The notes beneath the pieces were generated by a model, which did not search any database, was not told the DNA's origin, and saw only the letters and a list, made by a program, of their open reading frames with translations. Made by a program: the position numbers and the translations under genes. Shown here piece by piece: positions 1 to 5,752 of a DNA stretch of 8,430 nt (its first letter is position 1; the number at the start of each line of letters is the position of its first letter). Source of the stretch: Hydrogenophaga intermedia (GTDB lineage Bacteria > Pseudomonadota > Gammaproteobacteria > Burkholderiales > Burkholderiaceae_C); contig CAMBOY010000132.1 of NCBI GenBank assembly GCA_945869245.1, positions 1 through 8,430 of the forward strand, in the 5' to 3' direction.

Positions 1-148
1 CTTCCTGGCTTTACGCAACATCAGCCTGAAGTGGTCGATGCCCATTCATGATTGGAAGGCAGCACTGACCCGGTTTACCATCGAGTTTGGAGATCGCCTC
101 TCCGATATTTGATGTCCGCCCCGTTTACACAAAATTCAGGACACGCCC
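1..148 (+). mobile_element. Right end of an IS256-family insertion sequence
   Basis: The window opens inside an insertion sequence. It contains the last codons of an IS256-type transposase, then a short non-coding tail ending in an AT-rich stretch (about 121-140, with TTTACACAAAATTCAGGACA) of the kind that forms the terminal inverted repeat of IS256-family elements. The right boundary, about 148, is an estimate: the left end, the matching repeat and the target duplication lie outside the window. Host-like high-GC sequence resumes right after it. Confidence 0.7.
2..112 (+). CDS. IS256-family transposase, C-terminal end (5' part outside window)
   Basis: Frame 2 is open from the window edge to a TGA at 110-112 and encodes 36 residues: FLALRNISLKW, then SMPIHDWKAALTRF, then TIEFGDRLSDI. 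This matches the typical C-terminus of IS256/MutB-type DDE transposases, where an ALRNIS-(x)-KW-(x)-P-(x)-DW-(x)-A-L-(x)-(x)-F-(x)-I-(x)-F-(x)-(x)-R pattern follows the catalytic domain. The DDE catalytic residues lie upstream of the window, so activity cannot be judged. The coding end is followed within about 36 bp by the presumed element terminus, the usual IS256 arrangement. Confidence 0.8.
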   Translation, partial: FLALRNISLKWSMPIHDWKAALTRFTIEFGDRLSDI

Positions 149-217
149 CGCCGCCTCGCGGCTGAAGACAAGAAAGTCTTGGACAAGCCCGACTCGCTGG
201 ACGACCTTTGCGTTTAA
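149..217 (+). pseudogene. Possible C-terminal remnant of a host gene cut by the IS
   Basis: Directly after the IS end, one frame is open to a TAA at 215-217. It encodes a charged tail (about AAEDKKVLDKPDSLDDLCV) that looks like real protein rather than random GC-rich frame. It has no start codon of its own, so it could be the 3' stub of a gene interrupted by the insertion. The family is not recognised and the stretch is short, so it may also be plain intergenic DNA. Confidence 0.25.
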
Positions 218-238
218 GCTTTCGCATTACATCTTTTC

Positions 239-243
239 GGAGG
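239..243 (+). promoter_or_regulatory. Shine-Dalgarno site that sets the lemA start
   Basis: A full GGAGG lies 6 bases before the ATG at 250. It supports that start over the in-frame ATG at 208, which would add 14 residues ahead of the signal peptide and place this site inside the coding region. Confidence 0.8.
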
Positions 244-249
244 CCTTTT

Positions 250-855
250 ATGTCCCACATCACCCGCCGCGCCGCCACCGCGCTGGCCACCGCTGCCCTG
301 GCGCTCAGCCTCACGGGCTGCGGCTACAACGATTTCCAGCGTCTGGACGAGCAGACCACCTCAGCCTGGGCCGAGGTGCTGAACCAGTACCAGCGCCGCG
401 CCGATCTGGTGCCCAACATCGTCGCCACGGTCAAGGGCGAGGCCAACTTTGAGCAAGAAACGCTGACCCGCGTGATCGAGGCGCGGTCCAAGGCCACCAG
501 TTTTCAGATCACGCCCGAGGTGCTGAACAACCCGCAAGCGCTGCAGCAGTTTCAGAACATGCAGGGTGAGTTGTCGAGCGCGCTGTCGCGCCTCATGATG
601 GTGTCCGAGCAGTACCCCAACCTCAAGGCCAACCAAGGCTTTGCCGATTTGCGGGTGCAGCTCGAAGGCACCGAGAACCGCATCACCGTGGCGCGCAACC
701 GCTACATCGGTGCGGTGCAGGAATACAACGTGTTGGCGCGCAGCTTTCCCACCAACCTGACGGCCAAGGTGTTTGGGTACGACCCCAAGGCCAACTTCAC
801 CGTGGCCAATGAGGCGGCCATCAGCGCGCCGCCCACGGTGGACTTCGGCAAGTGA
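250..855 (+). CDS. lemA: LemA family lipoprotein
   Basis: The protein has 201 residues, a usual length for LemA proteins. It starts with a short Arg-containing N-terminus, a hydrophobic segment (about 8-21) and a lipobox L21-T22-G23-C24, so the mature protein should be a lipoprotein anchored at Cys24. The LemA core follows: an AW-(x)-EVLNQYQRRADLVPNIV segment at about 39-58, VKGEANFE at 61-68, a helical AR-rich region to about 115, QYPNLKA at 121-127 and TENRITVARNRY at 141-152. These are hallmark LemA motifs of a long helical bundle. The biochemical role of the family is not settled. Genes of this type often sit next to TPM-domain genes, as here: the stop codon overlaps the next start (GTGA at 852-855), implying translational coupling. 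The promoter would have to lie in the short gap after the IS, but no convincing -35/-10 pair is seen there. Confidence 0.9.
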   Translation: MSHITRRAATALATAALALSLTGCGYNDFQRLDEQTTSAWAEVLNQYQRRADLVPNIVATVKGEANFEQETLTRVIEARSKATSFQITPEVLNNPQALQQFQNMQGELSSALSRLMMVSEQYPNLKANQGFADLRVQLEGTENRITVARNRYIGAVQEYNVLARSFPTNLTAKVFGYDPKANFTVANEAAISAPPTVDFGK

Positions 856-1811
856 ACACCGCGATGGCGCGGCCGGTGACCGCGCGTGGGCTGTGGTCCA
901 GCGCGCTGCTGGGGATGGCGCTGTGGTTGTGTGCGCTGCTGCCGGTGTGGGCGCAGGCGCCGCTGCCGCTGCCGGCGCTCACCGCCCGGGTGATGGACCA
1001 GACCGGTACGCTGGCCGCCGCCGATGTGGCGGCGCTGGAGCAGCAGCTGGCCGCGTTTGAGCAACAGCGCGGCACCCAGATCGTGGTGCTGCTGGTGCCC
1101 ACCACCGCGCCCGAGGACATTGCGGACTACACCCAGCGCCTGGGCGACGCGTGGAAGATCGGCCGCCGCGAGGTGGGCGACGGCCTGCTGCTGGTGGTGG
1201 CCCTCAACGACCGGCGCTTGCGCATTGCGCCGGCCAAGGCGCTCGAAGGGGCGGTGCCCGATTTGGCGGCCAAACGCATCATTGACCAGGTGATCTCGCC
1301 GGCGTTTCGCGCTGGCGATGTGGCCGGCGGCATCCGTGCCGGGCTGGAGCATCTGCAGGCGCGCATTGCGGGCGAAGAGCTGCCCCTGCCCGAGGCCACA
1401 CCAGCGCGCGCGCAGGTGGCGGGCGTGGACTGGATGGACCTGGCGGTGTTGTTTTTTGTGGCGGTGCCCATGGTGTCGGTGGTGCTGCGCGAGATGCTGG
1501 GCAACCGCCTGGGGGCGGTGGCCGCCGGCGGCGCGGCCGGTGTGCTGGCCTGGAGCATGACCGGGCTGCTGTGGCTGGGCCTGATGGCCGGGCTGCTGGC
1601 GCTGGTGATGTCGGTGTTCTGGCAACTGATGCCCAGCGACGCGGTGCGGCGCGGACGCGGCGCCAGCCGCCGGGGGCGCGGTGCCGATTGGCCCGGCTCG
1701 GGTGGCTGGGGCCACGGCTCGGGCGGCGGCTGGGGAGGCTCGGGCGGTGGGGGTTTTTCGTCGGGTGGTGGCGGCAATTTTGGGGGCGGTGGCGCCTCCG
1801 GGGGGTGGTGA
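852..1811 (+). CDS. TPM-domain (YgcG-like) membrane protein with Gly-rich tail
   Basis: The protein has 319 residues from a GTG overlapping the lemA stop; an in-frame ATG at 864 is an alternative start. A signal peptide (hydrophobic core about 14-32, probable cleavage after A36 in WAQA) is followed by the TPM/DUF477 domain at about 43-170. This shows VMDQTGTLAAADVAALEQQL, then TQIVVLLVPTT, then VGDGLLLVVALNDRRLRIAPAKALEG and a helical end with RIIDQVISPAFRAGD. Hydrophobic stretches at about 196-212 and 220-258 are likely membrane segments. The tail (about 281-319) is almost only Gly, Ser, Trp and Phe, as in YgcG-type proteins. The domain faces the periplasm. In other systems TPM domains are linked to membrane-protein quality control or photosystem repair, but no function can be assigned here. 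It sits in an operon with lemA and a second TPM gene 3 bp downstream. Confidence 0.88.
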   Translation: MNTAMARPVTARGLWSSALLGMALWLCALLPVWAQAPLPLPALTARVMDQTGTLAAADVAALEQQLAAFEQQRGTQIVVLLVPTTAPEDIADYTQRLGDAWKIGRREVGDGLLLVVALNDRRLRIAPAKALEGAVPDLAAKRIIDQVISPAFRAGDVAGGIRAGLEHLQARIAGEELPLPEATPARAQVAGVDWMDLAVLFFVAVPMVSVVLREMLGNRLGAVAAGGAAGVLAWSMTGLLWLGLMAGLLALVMSVFWQLMPSDAVRRGRGASRRGRGADWPGSGGWGHGSGGGWGGSGGGGFSSGGGGNFGGGGASGGW

Positions 1812-1814
1812 GGC

Positions 1815-2360
1815 ATGGCGCACGACAGCCGATGGACCCGCTGGGCGCGCTGGTGGCGCCACCGCTGGTCGCCCGATGACGCCGCCACCCGCGCGGTGCC
1901 CGACGACATGGCCGAGCGGCTGGCCCAGCGCATCGCGGCCAGCGAAGCGCGCCACAGCGGCGAGCTGGTGGTGTGTGTGGAAGGCGCGCTGCCCAACAGC
2001 TACCTGGCGCGCGCCGGCGCCACCGAGCCGCTGGACGCGGTGGTGCGCCAGCGCGCTCTGGCCTGGTTTGGCAAGCTGCGGGTGTGGGACACCGAAGCCA
2101 ACAACGGCGTGCTGATTTATCTGCTGCTGGCCGAGCGCCGCATCGAAATCGTGGCCGACCGTGGGCTCAGCCAGCGCGTCGACGCCGCGCATTGGCAGGC
2201 GCTGGTGCAGCGCCTGGGCCAGGCCTTGAAGCAAGGCGATGTGGAAACCGGCCTGACGCAGGCGCTGGAGGAGGTGTCGGCCCCGCTGATGGCCCACTTT
2301 GCCCTGCCCGAGGGCGCGGCCAACCCCAACGAACTCAGCGACCGGGTGTGGCGGGTGTGA
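1815..2360 (+). CDS. TPM-domain protein without signal peptide
   Basis: The protein has 181 residues and starts 3 bp after the preceding stop, with a GGTGAGG ribosome-binding stretch overlapping that stop. The N-terminus (1-20) is unusually rich in Trp and Arg and has no hydrophobic signal. A TPM/DUF477-like domain spans about 30-165: a helix with AERLAQRIAASE, a strand GELVVCVEGAL at 49-59, ALAWFGKLRVWDTEANNGVLIYLLLAERRIEIVADRG at about 81-117, and a helical end with GDVETGLTQALEEV. The DTEANNGVLIYLLLAERRIEIVADRG block corresponds to the VGDGLLLVVALNDRRLRIAPAKA block of the upstream protein, so the two are paralogues of different localisation. The 3' end overlaps that of the convergent MNIO-DUF2063 gene by 26 bp. 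A cytoplasmic or peripheral membrane location is inferred; the function is unknown. Confidence 0.85.
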   Translation: MAHDSRWTRWARWWRHRWSPDDAATRAVPDDMAERLAQRIAASEARHSGELVVCVEGALPNSYLARAGATEPLDAVVRQRALAWFGKLRVWDTEANNGVLIYLLLAERRIEIVADRGLSQRVDAAHWQALVQRLGQALKQGDVETGLTQALEEVSAPLMAHFALPEGAANPNELSDRVWRV

Positions 2361-4044
2361 GCACCGCCGCGTCTTGCAACCAGCCTTGAGCAAAAGCCGA
2401 GTGCAGCCACTGCGCCAGCATCTCGGGCGCCAGTGGGTGCTGCGCGGCGATGGTGTCGCTGGCGTGCATTAGGCTGTGCCCGTTGGCCAAGCGGCTCAAA
2501 AAATCCCATTGGGCCATGGGCACGGTCTGAAAGTGCGGTTGCTGGTCGCGTCGCCACACCACCAGTCCCAGCGGCTCGGGCAGGTTCTCGGCTGGGGGCA
2601 CGTCGGTGTTGGCGTCCAGTGCTTGCCACAGGGCCACCACATTGGTGTGGATGGTGCGCAGCACCACCGTGGGGTGCAACACGTCGGGCGCTTGCAGCCA
2701 GCACTCGGCGGGCAGCTCGGCCGCCCGGGTACTGTCCAGCGTGGGCGTGTCGGCCATGTCAAAGCGGCTGCGCAAGTCCCAGTCGAGCCGGGCCAATTCA
2801 AACAGTTCGGGGTTGTGCGCAAAGCGCTGTTGCAGGAACGCGGCAAACGTGTCGCCGTAGCGGTTGAGTGAGCGCGTGCTGGGTGGGTGCAGCTCAGCGT
2901 AGCGGCGCGCCCACACCGCAAAACTGTCGTCGCCCGCGTACAGCGCGGTGCGGGCGAATGTGTCGGCCAGCGCCTCGGTCAGCCGCGCGCGGTAGGCGTG
3001 GTGGTAGATGCCCAGGCGCTGCGCCGCGCCCAGTGGGGCCTTGTCGACCAGCAGTTGGGCCGCCGAGGGAATGCCTTTGCGGCTGAGTACGCTGCGCGTG
3101 AGCCGGCGCTGTGTCTGCTGCAGCGAGACGGTGCTGGTCGCTGGAGCCGGCGCCCGGTGCGTGGATGCGCTCAGCGGCGCCGCAGGCAGTGGGCTGGCGG
3201 GAGCGCTGGCGCGCACCCGGCGCGCGGCCTCCAGCTCGGCCAACAGCACCGGCAGGGCCGGAATCTGGTCGTCGCGCTCGATCATGGTGGCCACTGGGCC
3301 ATAGAGCGTGCAGGCCTGGGCGTACAGGCGCCACACCGCCTCACACACCGGGTGGTCGTGGGTGTCGACCCAATGATCGCCGTGGTTGGTGTGTCCCGCC
3401 AGGTGGATTTGCTGCACCCGCTGCGCCGGCAGGCCCTGCAGGTAAGCCCATGCGTCCAAGCCGTGGTTCACGCTGCTGACGTAGATGTTGTTGATGTCCA
3501 CCAGCAGCAGGCAATCGGCTTCGGTCGCCACATGGTGCAAAAACTCCCATTCGGCTTGCGCCGAGGCCAGAAAGTCGATGTAGCTCGAGACGTTTTCGAT
3601 CACCAGCCGCCGACCCAACACGTCTTGCGCCTGGCGAATGCGCGCGATCACATGGCGGGCCGCCTCGTCGGTGTAGGGCAGGGGATAGAGATCGTGCAGC
3701 CGTTGCTCGTGGTGTCCGGTCCAGCACAAATGGTCCGACACCCACAGCGGTTCAATGCGCCGGGCTAGGGTTTTGATCTGTTGCAGATAGGCCAGATCCA
3801 GCGGGTCGGTGCCACCAATCGATAGGGCCACGCCGTGCATGGCCATGGGGTAATCCTGGCGAATGCGGTCGAGCACCGCCAGCGGTTTGCCGCCTTCGCC
3901 CAAAAAGTTGTCGCTGATGATCTCCAGCCAGTCCAGCGGCTGGCGTTCGCGCAAAAAGTCGGCGTAGTGGGCGGTGCGCAGGCCCAGCCCAAAACCGGTC
4001 TGGTCGTCGCACCGCGGTGCGGCGGTGGCTGAGGGCGTGTTCAT
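2335..4044 (-). CDS. bufBC-like: Fused MNIO (DUF692) RiPP-maturation enzyme and DUF2063 partner (BufB-BufC type)
   Basis: This is one uninterrupted frame of 569 residues. Residues about 14-277 form a DUF692/MNIO TIM-barrel enzyme. Visible motifs are GFGLGLR (17-23), WLEIISDNF (39-47), HGVALSIG (70-77), SDHLCWTG (103-110), VIENVSSY (148-155), LVDINNIYVSSVNHG (181-195), IHLAGH (213-218), DTHDHP (227-232) and MIERDD (254-259). These carry the His, Asp, Glu and Asn residues that bind the multinuclear iron centre in the family. An Ala/Pro/Ser-rich linker (about 278-305) leads to a DUF2063 domain (about 306-560) with the usual RLGIYHHAYRARLTEAL, F-(x)-VWARRYAELHPP-(x)-(x)-RSLNRYG pattern. MNIO enzymes of the HvfB/BufB branch oxidise Cys of a small precursor to thiooxazole-type groups, with DUF2063 (HvfC/BufC) as required partner; normally they are separate proteins. 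The start at 4044 is 20 bp after the precursor gene. Its ribosome site is weak, suggesting coupling to the upstream gene. Confidence 0.9.
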   Translation of the reverse strand: MNTPSATAAPRCDDQTGFGLGLRTAHYADFLRERQPLDWLEIISDNFLGEGGKPLAVLDRIRQDYPMAMHGVALSIGGTDPLDLAYLQQIKTLARRIEPLWVSDHLCWTGHHEQRLHDLYPLPYTDEAARHVIARIRQAQDVLGRRLVIENVSSYIDFLASAQAEWEFLHHVATEADCLLLVDINNIYVSSVNHGLDAWAYLQGLPAQRVQQIHLAGHTNHGDHWVDTHDHPVCEAVWRLYAQACTLYGPVATMIERDDQIPALPVLLAELEAARRVRASAPASPLPAAPLSASTHRAPAPATSTVSLQQTQRRLTRSVLSRKGIPSAAQLLVDKAPLGAAQRLGIYHHAYRARLTEALADTFARTALYAGDDSFAVWARRYAELHPPSTRSLNRYGDTFAAFLQQRFAHNPELFELARLDWDLRSRFDMADTPTLDSTRAAELPAECWLQAPDVLHPTVVLRTIHTNVVALWQALDANTDVPPAENLPEPLGLVVWRRDQQPHFQTVPMAQWDFLSRLANGHSLMHASDTIAAQHPLAPEMLAQWLHSAFAQGWLQDAAVLTPATPGR

Positions 4045-4064
4045 GGGCGCTGCGCTGTGTGTGC

Positions 4065-4352
4065 TTACAGGTCGCCGATGGTGCCGCCGGCCTTCAGGCA
4101 GGACTCGGCGGTCTGCATCTTGAAGCCGTGTCCCTTGCAGCTGTTTTGGCCCTTGCAAGCGTGCTCGGCGGTTTTGCAGTCGCTCATGCCTTTGCAGCTG
4201 TGCACGTTGTAGCAATGCACGCTGTCTTTGGCGCCAATGGCTTTGCCGCTGGAGCCAGCCGGCTTGTCGGCGGCAAAAGCGGTGGACGACAGGGCGAGCA
4301 AGGCGGCGGTCAGCGCCAGGCCGGTGGTGGATTTGAGGGAGTTGGCGTTCAT
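4065..4352 (-). CDS. bufA-like: Six-cysteine bufferin-type (BufA-like) metallophore precursor
   Basis: The protein has 95 residues. A Sec signal peptide (K7, hydrophobic 11-21, cleavage about A27 in AFA-AD) is followed by a Lys/Gly/Ser-rich spacer and a cysteine-rich core with Cys at 47, 53, 59, 66, 72 and 85. Four of these sit in CK pairs, three as CKG (53, 66, 72), ending in ESCLKAGG. Such periplasmic precursors next to MNIO and DUF2063 genes are the bufferins, ribosomal peptides whose cysteines are modified by the MNIO enzyme and which bind copper in the periplasm. Modification and metal specificity are inferred from the family and not visible here. The ATG at 4352 has an AGGA site 7 bases upstream. 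It is the first gene of the operon, transcribed away from the ECF sigma gene. It looks closest to the BufA2-like class rather than DUF2282 BufA1, but this subtype call is tentative. Confidence 0.87.
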   Translation of the reverse strand: MNANSLKSTTGLALTAALLALSSTAFAADKPAGSSGKAIGAKDSVHCYNVHSCKGMSDCKTAEHACKGQNSCKGHGFKMQTAESCLKAGGTIGDL

Positions 4353-4420
4353 GGTGAAGTCCTAAACAAGGGTTGAAACACAAACCGCCTTGGCACACAG
4401 ACCAGACGGTTACGGGCTAA

Positions 4421-4446
4421 TCCGTAAGAAAAAAGGGTTTGGTTAC
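4421..4446 (-). promoter_or_regulatory. Probable ECF (sigma-F type) promoter of the bufferin operon
   Basis: On the minus strand, GTAACC (4446-4441) is followed after exactly 16 bases by CGGA (4424-4421). This is one base off the GTAACC-N16-CGAA arrangement found upstream of the sigma gene. It would start transcription near 4414, about 60 bases before the bufferin ATG. A second minus-strand GTAACC at 4413-4408 lies near that start point but has AAGG at the corresponding -10 position, so it is less likely to be the promoter. Confidence 0.55.
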
Positions 4447-4468
4447 GACCGAAGACAAACCTTTTTTT
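4436..4468. terminator. Possible bidirectional hairpin between divergent promoters
   Basis: GGTTTG (4436-4441) and CAAACC (4456-4461) form a 6-bp stem with a 14-base loop, followed on the plus strand by seven T (4462-4468). Read on the minus strand, the same stem is followed by a C and then six T. It is therefore terminator-like in both directions and lies between the two divergent promoters, sharing a base with the minus-strand -35 box. The stem is short and the loop large, so function is uncertain. Confidence 0.35.
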
Positions 4469-4477
4469 GTTTGTCCT

Positions 4478-4503
4478 GTAACCCCGAAGGGCTTGGGCAC
4501 GAA
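4478..4503 (+). promoter_or_regulatory. ECF sigma-F type promoter of the sigma/anti-sigma operon
   Basis: GTAACC (4478-4483), a 16-base spacer and CGAA (4500-4503) match exactly the consensus described for SigF-dependent promoters in Caulobacter. The regulated gene is itself a SigF-type ECF factor, which implies autoregulation. The expected start point (about 4510) leaves only about 9 bases before the ATG at 4519. Confidence 0.75.
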
Positions 4504-4518
4504 TAGCCCTTCACACAC

Positions 4519-5088
4519 ATGAACACCAACCCCTTGCAGCCATGGCAGGCCCGTGAACAGGCGCTCAAAGCCTTGATGCTGCGTGCACTGACCGGAGACG
4601 AGCGCGCGTATCGGCAGTGTTTGCTGGGACTGAGCGGCCATCTGCGGGCGTTTTTGCGCCGGCGGCTCACCCGCGACACCGATGAGGTAGAAGATTTGGT
4701 CCAAGACACCTTGCTGGCGGTGCACAACCGCCGCCACACCTACGACCCGGCCTTGCCGTTGACCGCCTGGGTGCAAGGCATTGCGCAATACAAGCTGGCC
4801 GACTGGTACCGCGGGCACGGCGCACGTGTGCCCCACAACGACCCGCTGGACATGCACGAGCTGCTGTTTGCCGAGGACGACAGCGAAGCCCGCGAGGCCA
4901 AGCGCGATCTGCGGCAGCTCTTGGCGACCTTGCCCGAGCGCTGGCGGGTGCCCATTGAGCGCACCAAGCTGCATGGGGAATCGGTGGCCGAGGTGGCGCA
5001 GGCCACCGGCATGTCGGAGTCGGCCATCAAGGTGGGTGTGCACCGGGGCTTGCAGGCCCTGGGCCGTTTGATCAAGGACCGCCCATGA
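4519..5088 (+). CDS. sigF-like: ECF RNA polymerase sigma factor, SigF/ECF16-like
   Basis: The protein has 189 residues. Sigma region 2 spans about 25-100 (AFLRRRL at 44-50, DEVEDLVQDTLLAVH at 55-69, then a WVQGIAQYKLADWYR promoter-melting segment at 84-98). Region 4 spans about 130-185 (LLATLPERWRVPIERTKLHGESVAEVAQATGMSESAIKVGVHRGLQALGRLI). There is no C-terminal extension. The next gene is a DUF1109 membrane protein overlapping by ATGA (5085-5088), the cognate anti-sigma arrangement of Caulobacter SigF-NrsF, which responds to heavy metals and oxidative stress. The upstream GTAACC/CGAA promoter suggests it drives its own operon and the divergent bufferin operon. The ATG at 4519 lacks a Shine-Dalgarno site and would have a very short leader. 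A downstream in-frame ATG at 4576 is possible, but the intervening residues look like normal family sequence. Confidence 0.92.
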   Translation: MNTNPLQPWQAREQALKALMLRALTGDERAYRQCLLGLSGHLRAFLRRRLTRDTDEVEDLVQDTLLAVHNRRHTYDPALPLTAWVQGIAQYKLADWYRGHGARVPHNDPLDMHELLFAEDDSEAREAKRDLRQLLATLPERWRVPIERTKLHGESVAEVAQATGMSESAIKVGVHRGLQALGRLIKDRP

Positions 5089-5726
5089 ACACGCTGGATT
5101 GGATCGATGTGTTGGCGCGCGATGCCGCCGCGGTGCCGCGCGCCACACCGCAACACCGGCTCGGCCTGGCGTGGCTCGTGGGCGCAGCGTGCTCGCTGGT
5201 GGCGGTGCTGCTGGTGTTTGGTGTGCTGCCCGATGGGGTGCTGGCGCTGGCGCAGCCGGGCATGTGGCTCAAACTGGGCTATCCCTTGCTGCTGTTGTTG
5301 CTGGGCGGGCCGGTGCTGCGGCGCTTGGCGGTGCCAGGCTGGCGCCCGGGCGCGCTGTTGTGGTCGGCCGCGCCTTTGACCGCCGCTGTGTGGGCCTTGG
5401 GCCTGGGGGTGCTGTGGCATGCCGAAGCCGAGCAACGCAATATGTTGTGGATGGGCCAGACCTGGGGCTCGTGCACCTTGAGCATCGCCGCCGTGTCGTT
5501 GCCGGTATTGGGGCTTCTCATGCTGGCCCTGCGCAGCCTGGCGCCGACCCGCTTGCGGGTGGCGGGTGCGCTTGCTGGTGTGGTGTCGGGTGCCACCGGC
5601 AGTTGGGCTTATGCGGTGTATTGCCCCGAACTCGCGGTGCCTTTTGTGGCCTTGTGGAACACGCTGGCGGTGGCGCTGATGGCCGCGCTGGGCGCTTGGC
5701 TGGGCCCGCGCGCGCTGCGCTGGTGA
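5085..5726 (+). CDS. nrsF-like: NrsF/DUF1109-family membrane anti-sigma factor
   Basis: The protein has 213 residues, the usual length. A short cytoplasmic N-terminus (NTLDWIDVLARDAAAVPR) precedes six predicted membrane segments at about 26-48, 62-78, 90-111, 130-149, 157-177 and 183-206. The N-terminal stretch presumably contacts the sigma factor. Two cysteines, C130 (WGSC) and C180 (YCPE), correspond to the conserved pair reported to be needed for metal or oxidative signal sensing in Caulobacter NrsF; the residue correspondence is from memory. The start codon overlaps the sigma gene stop, ensuring coupled synthesis. In the absence of stress it would hold the sigma factor at the inner membrane. 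Which signal it senses here is not visible. It converges on the comM remnant, with only 13 bp between the two stops. Confidence 0.87.
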   Translation: MNTLDWIDVLARDAAAVPRATPQHRLGLAWLVGAACSLVAVLLVFGVLPDGVLALAQPGMWLKLGYPLLLLLLGGPVLRRLAVPGWRPGALLWSAAPLTAAVWALGLGVLWHAEAEQRNMLWMGQTWGSCTLSIAAVSLPVLGLLMLALRSLAPTRLRVAGALAGVVSGATGSWAYAVYCPELAVPFVALWNTLAVALMAALGAWLGPRALRW

Positions 5727-5728
5727 GA

Positions 5729-5752
5729 GCGCGGCGGGCTCATTCCCCGCGC
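5729..5752. terminator. Weak GC-rich hairpin between convergent genes
   Basis: GCGCGG (5729-5734) pairs with CCGCGC (5747-5752) around a 12-base loop, between the stop of the anti-sigma gene and the end of the comM remnant. There is no T-run on either strand, so it may be chance in GC-rich DNA or a weak Rho-assisted stop. Confidence 0.25.

Noticed and set aside
208..249. Earlier ATG at 208 as the lemA start
   Set aside because: The strong GGAGG at 239-243 and the signal peptide position support the ATG at 250.
1690..1810. Tandem-repeat-like GGCTCGGGYGG stretches
   Set aside because: They encode the Gly/Ser/Trp-rich tail typical of YgcG-like proteins. The repetition is a codon-level effect, not an independent repeat array.
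702..2393. Long minus-strand open frame of 563 codons opposite the lemA/TPM operon
   Set aside because: It is a GC-rich antisense frame with low-complexity His/Arg/Gln/Pro composition and no recognisable domain. The plus-strand genes have clear families and coupled starts.
4045..4398. Upstream extension of the MNIO-DUF2063 frame to 4398
   Set aside because: The frame is open but overlaps the bufferin gene in another frame and has no family similarity. The ATG at 4044 directly precedes the MNIO domain.
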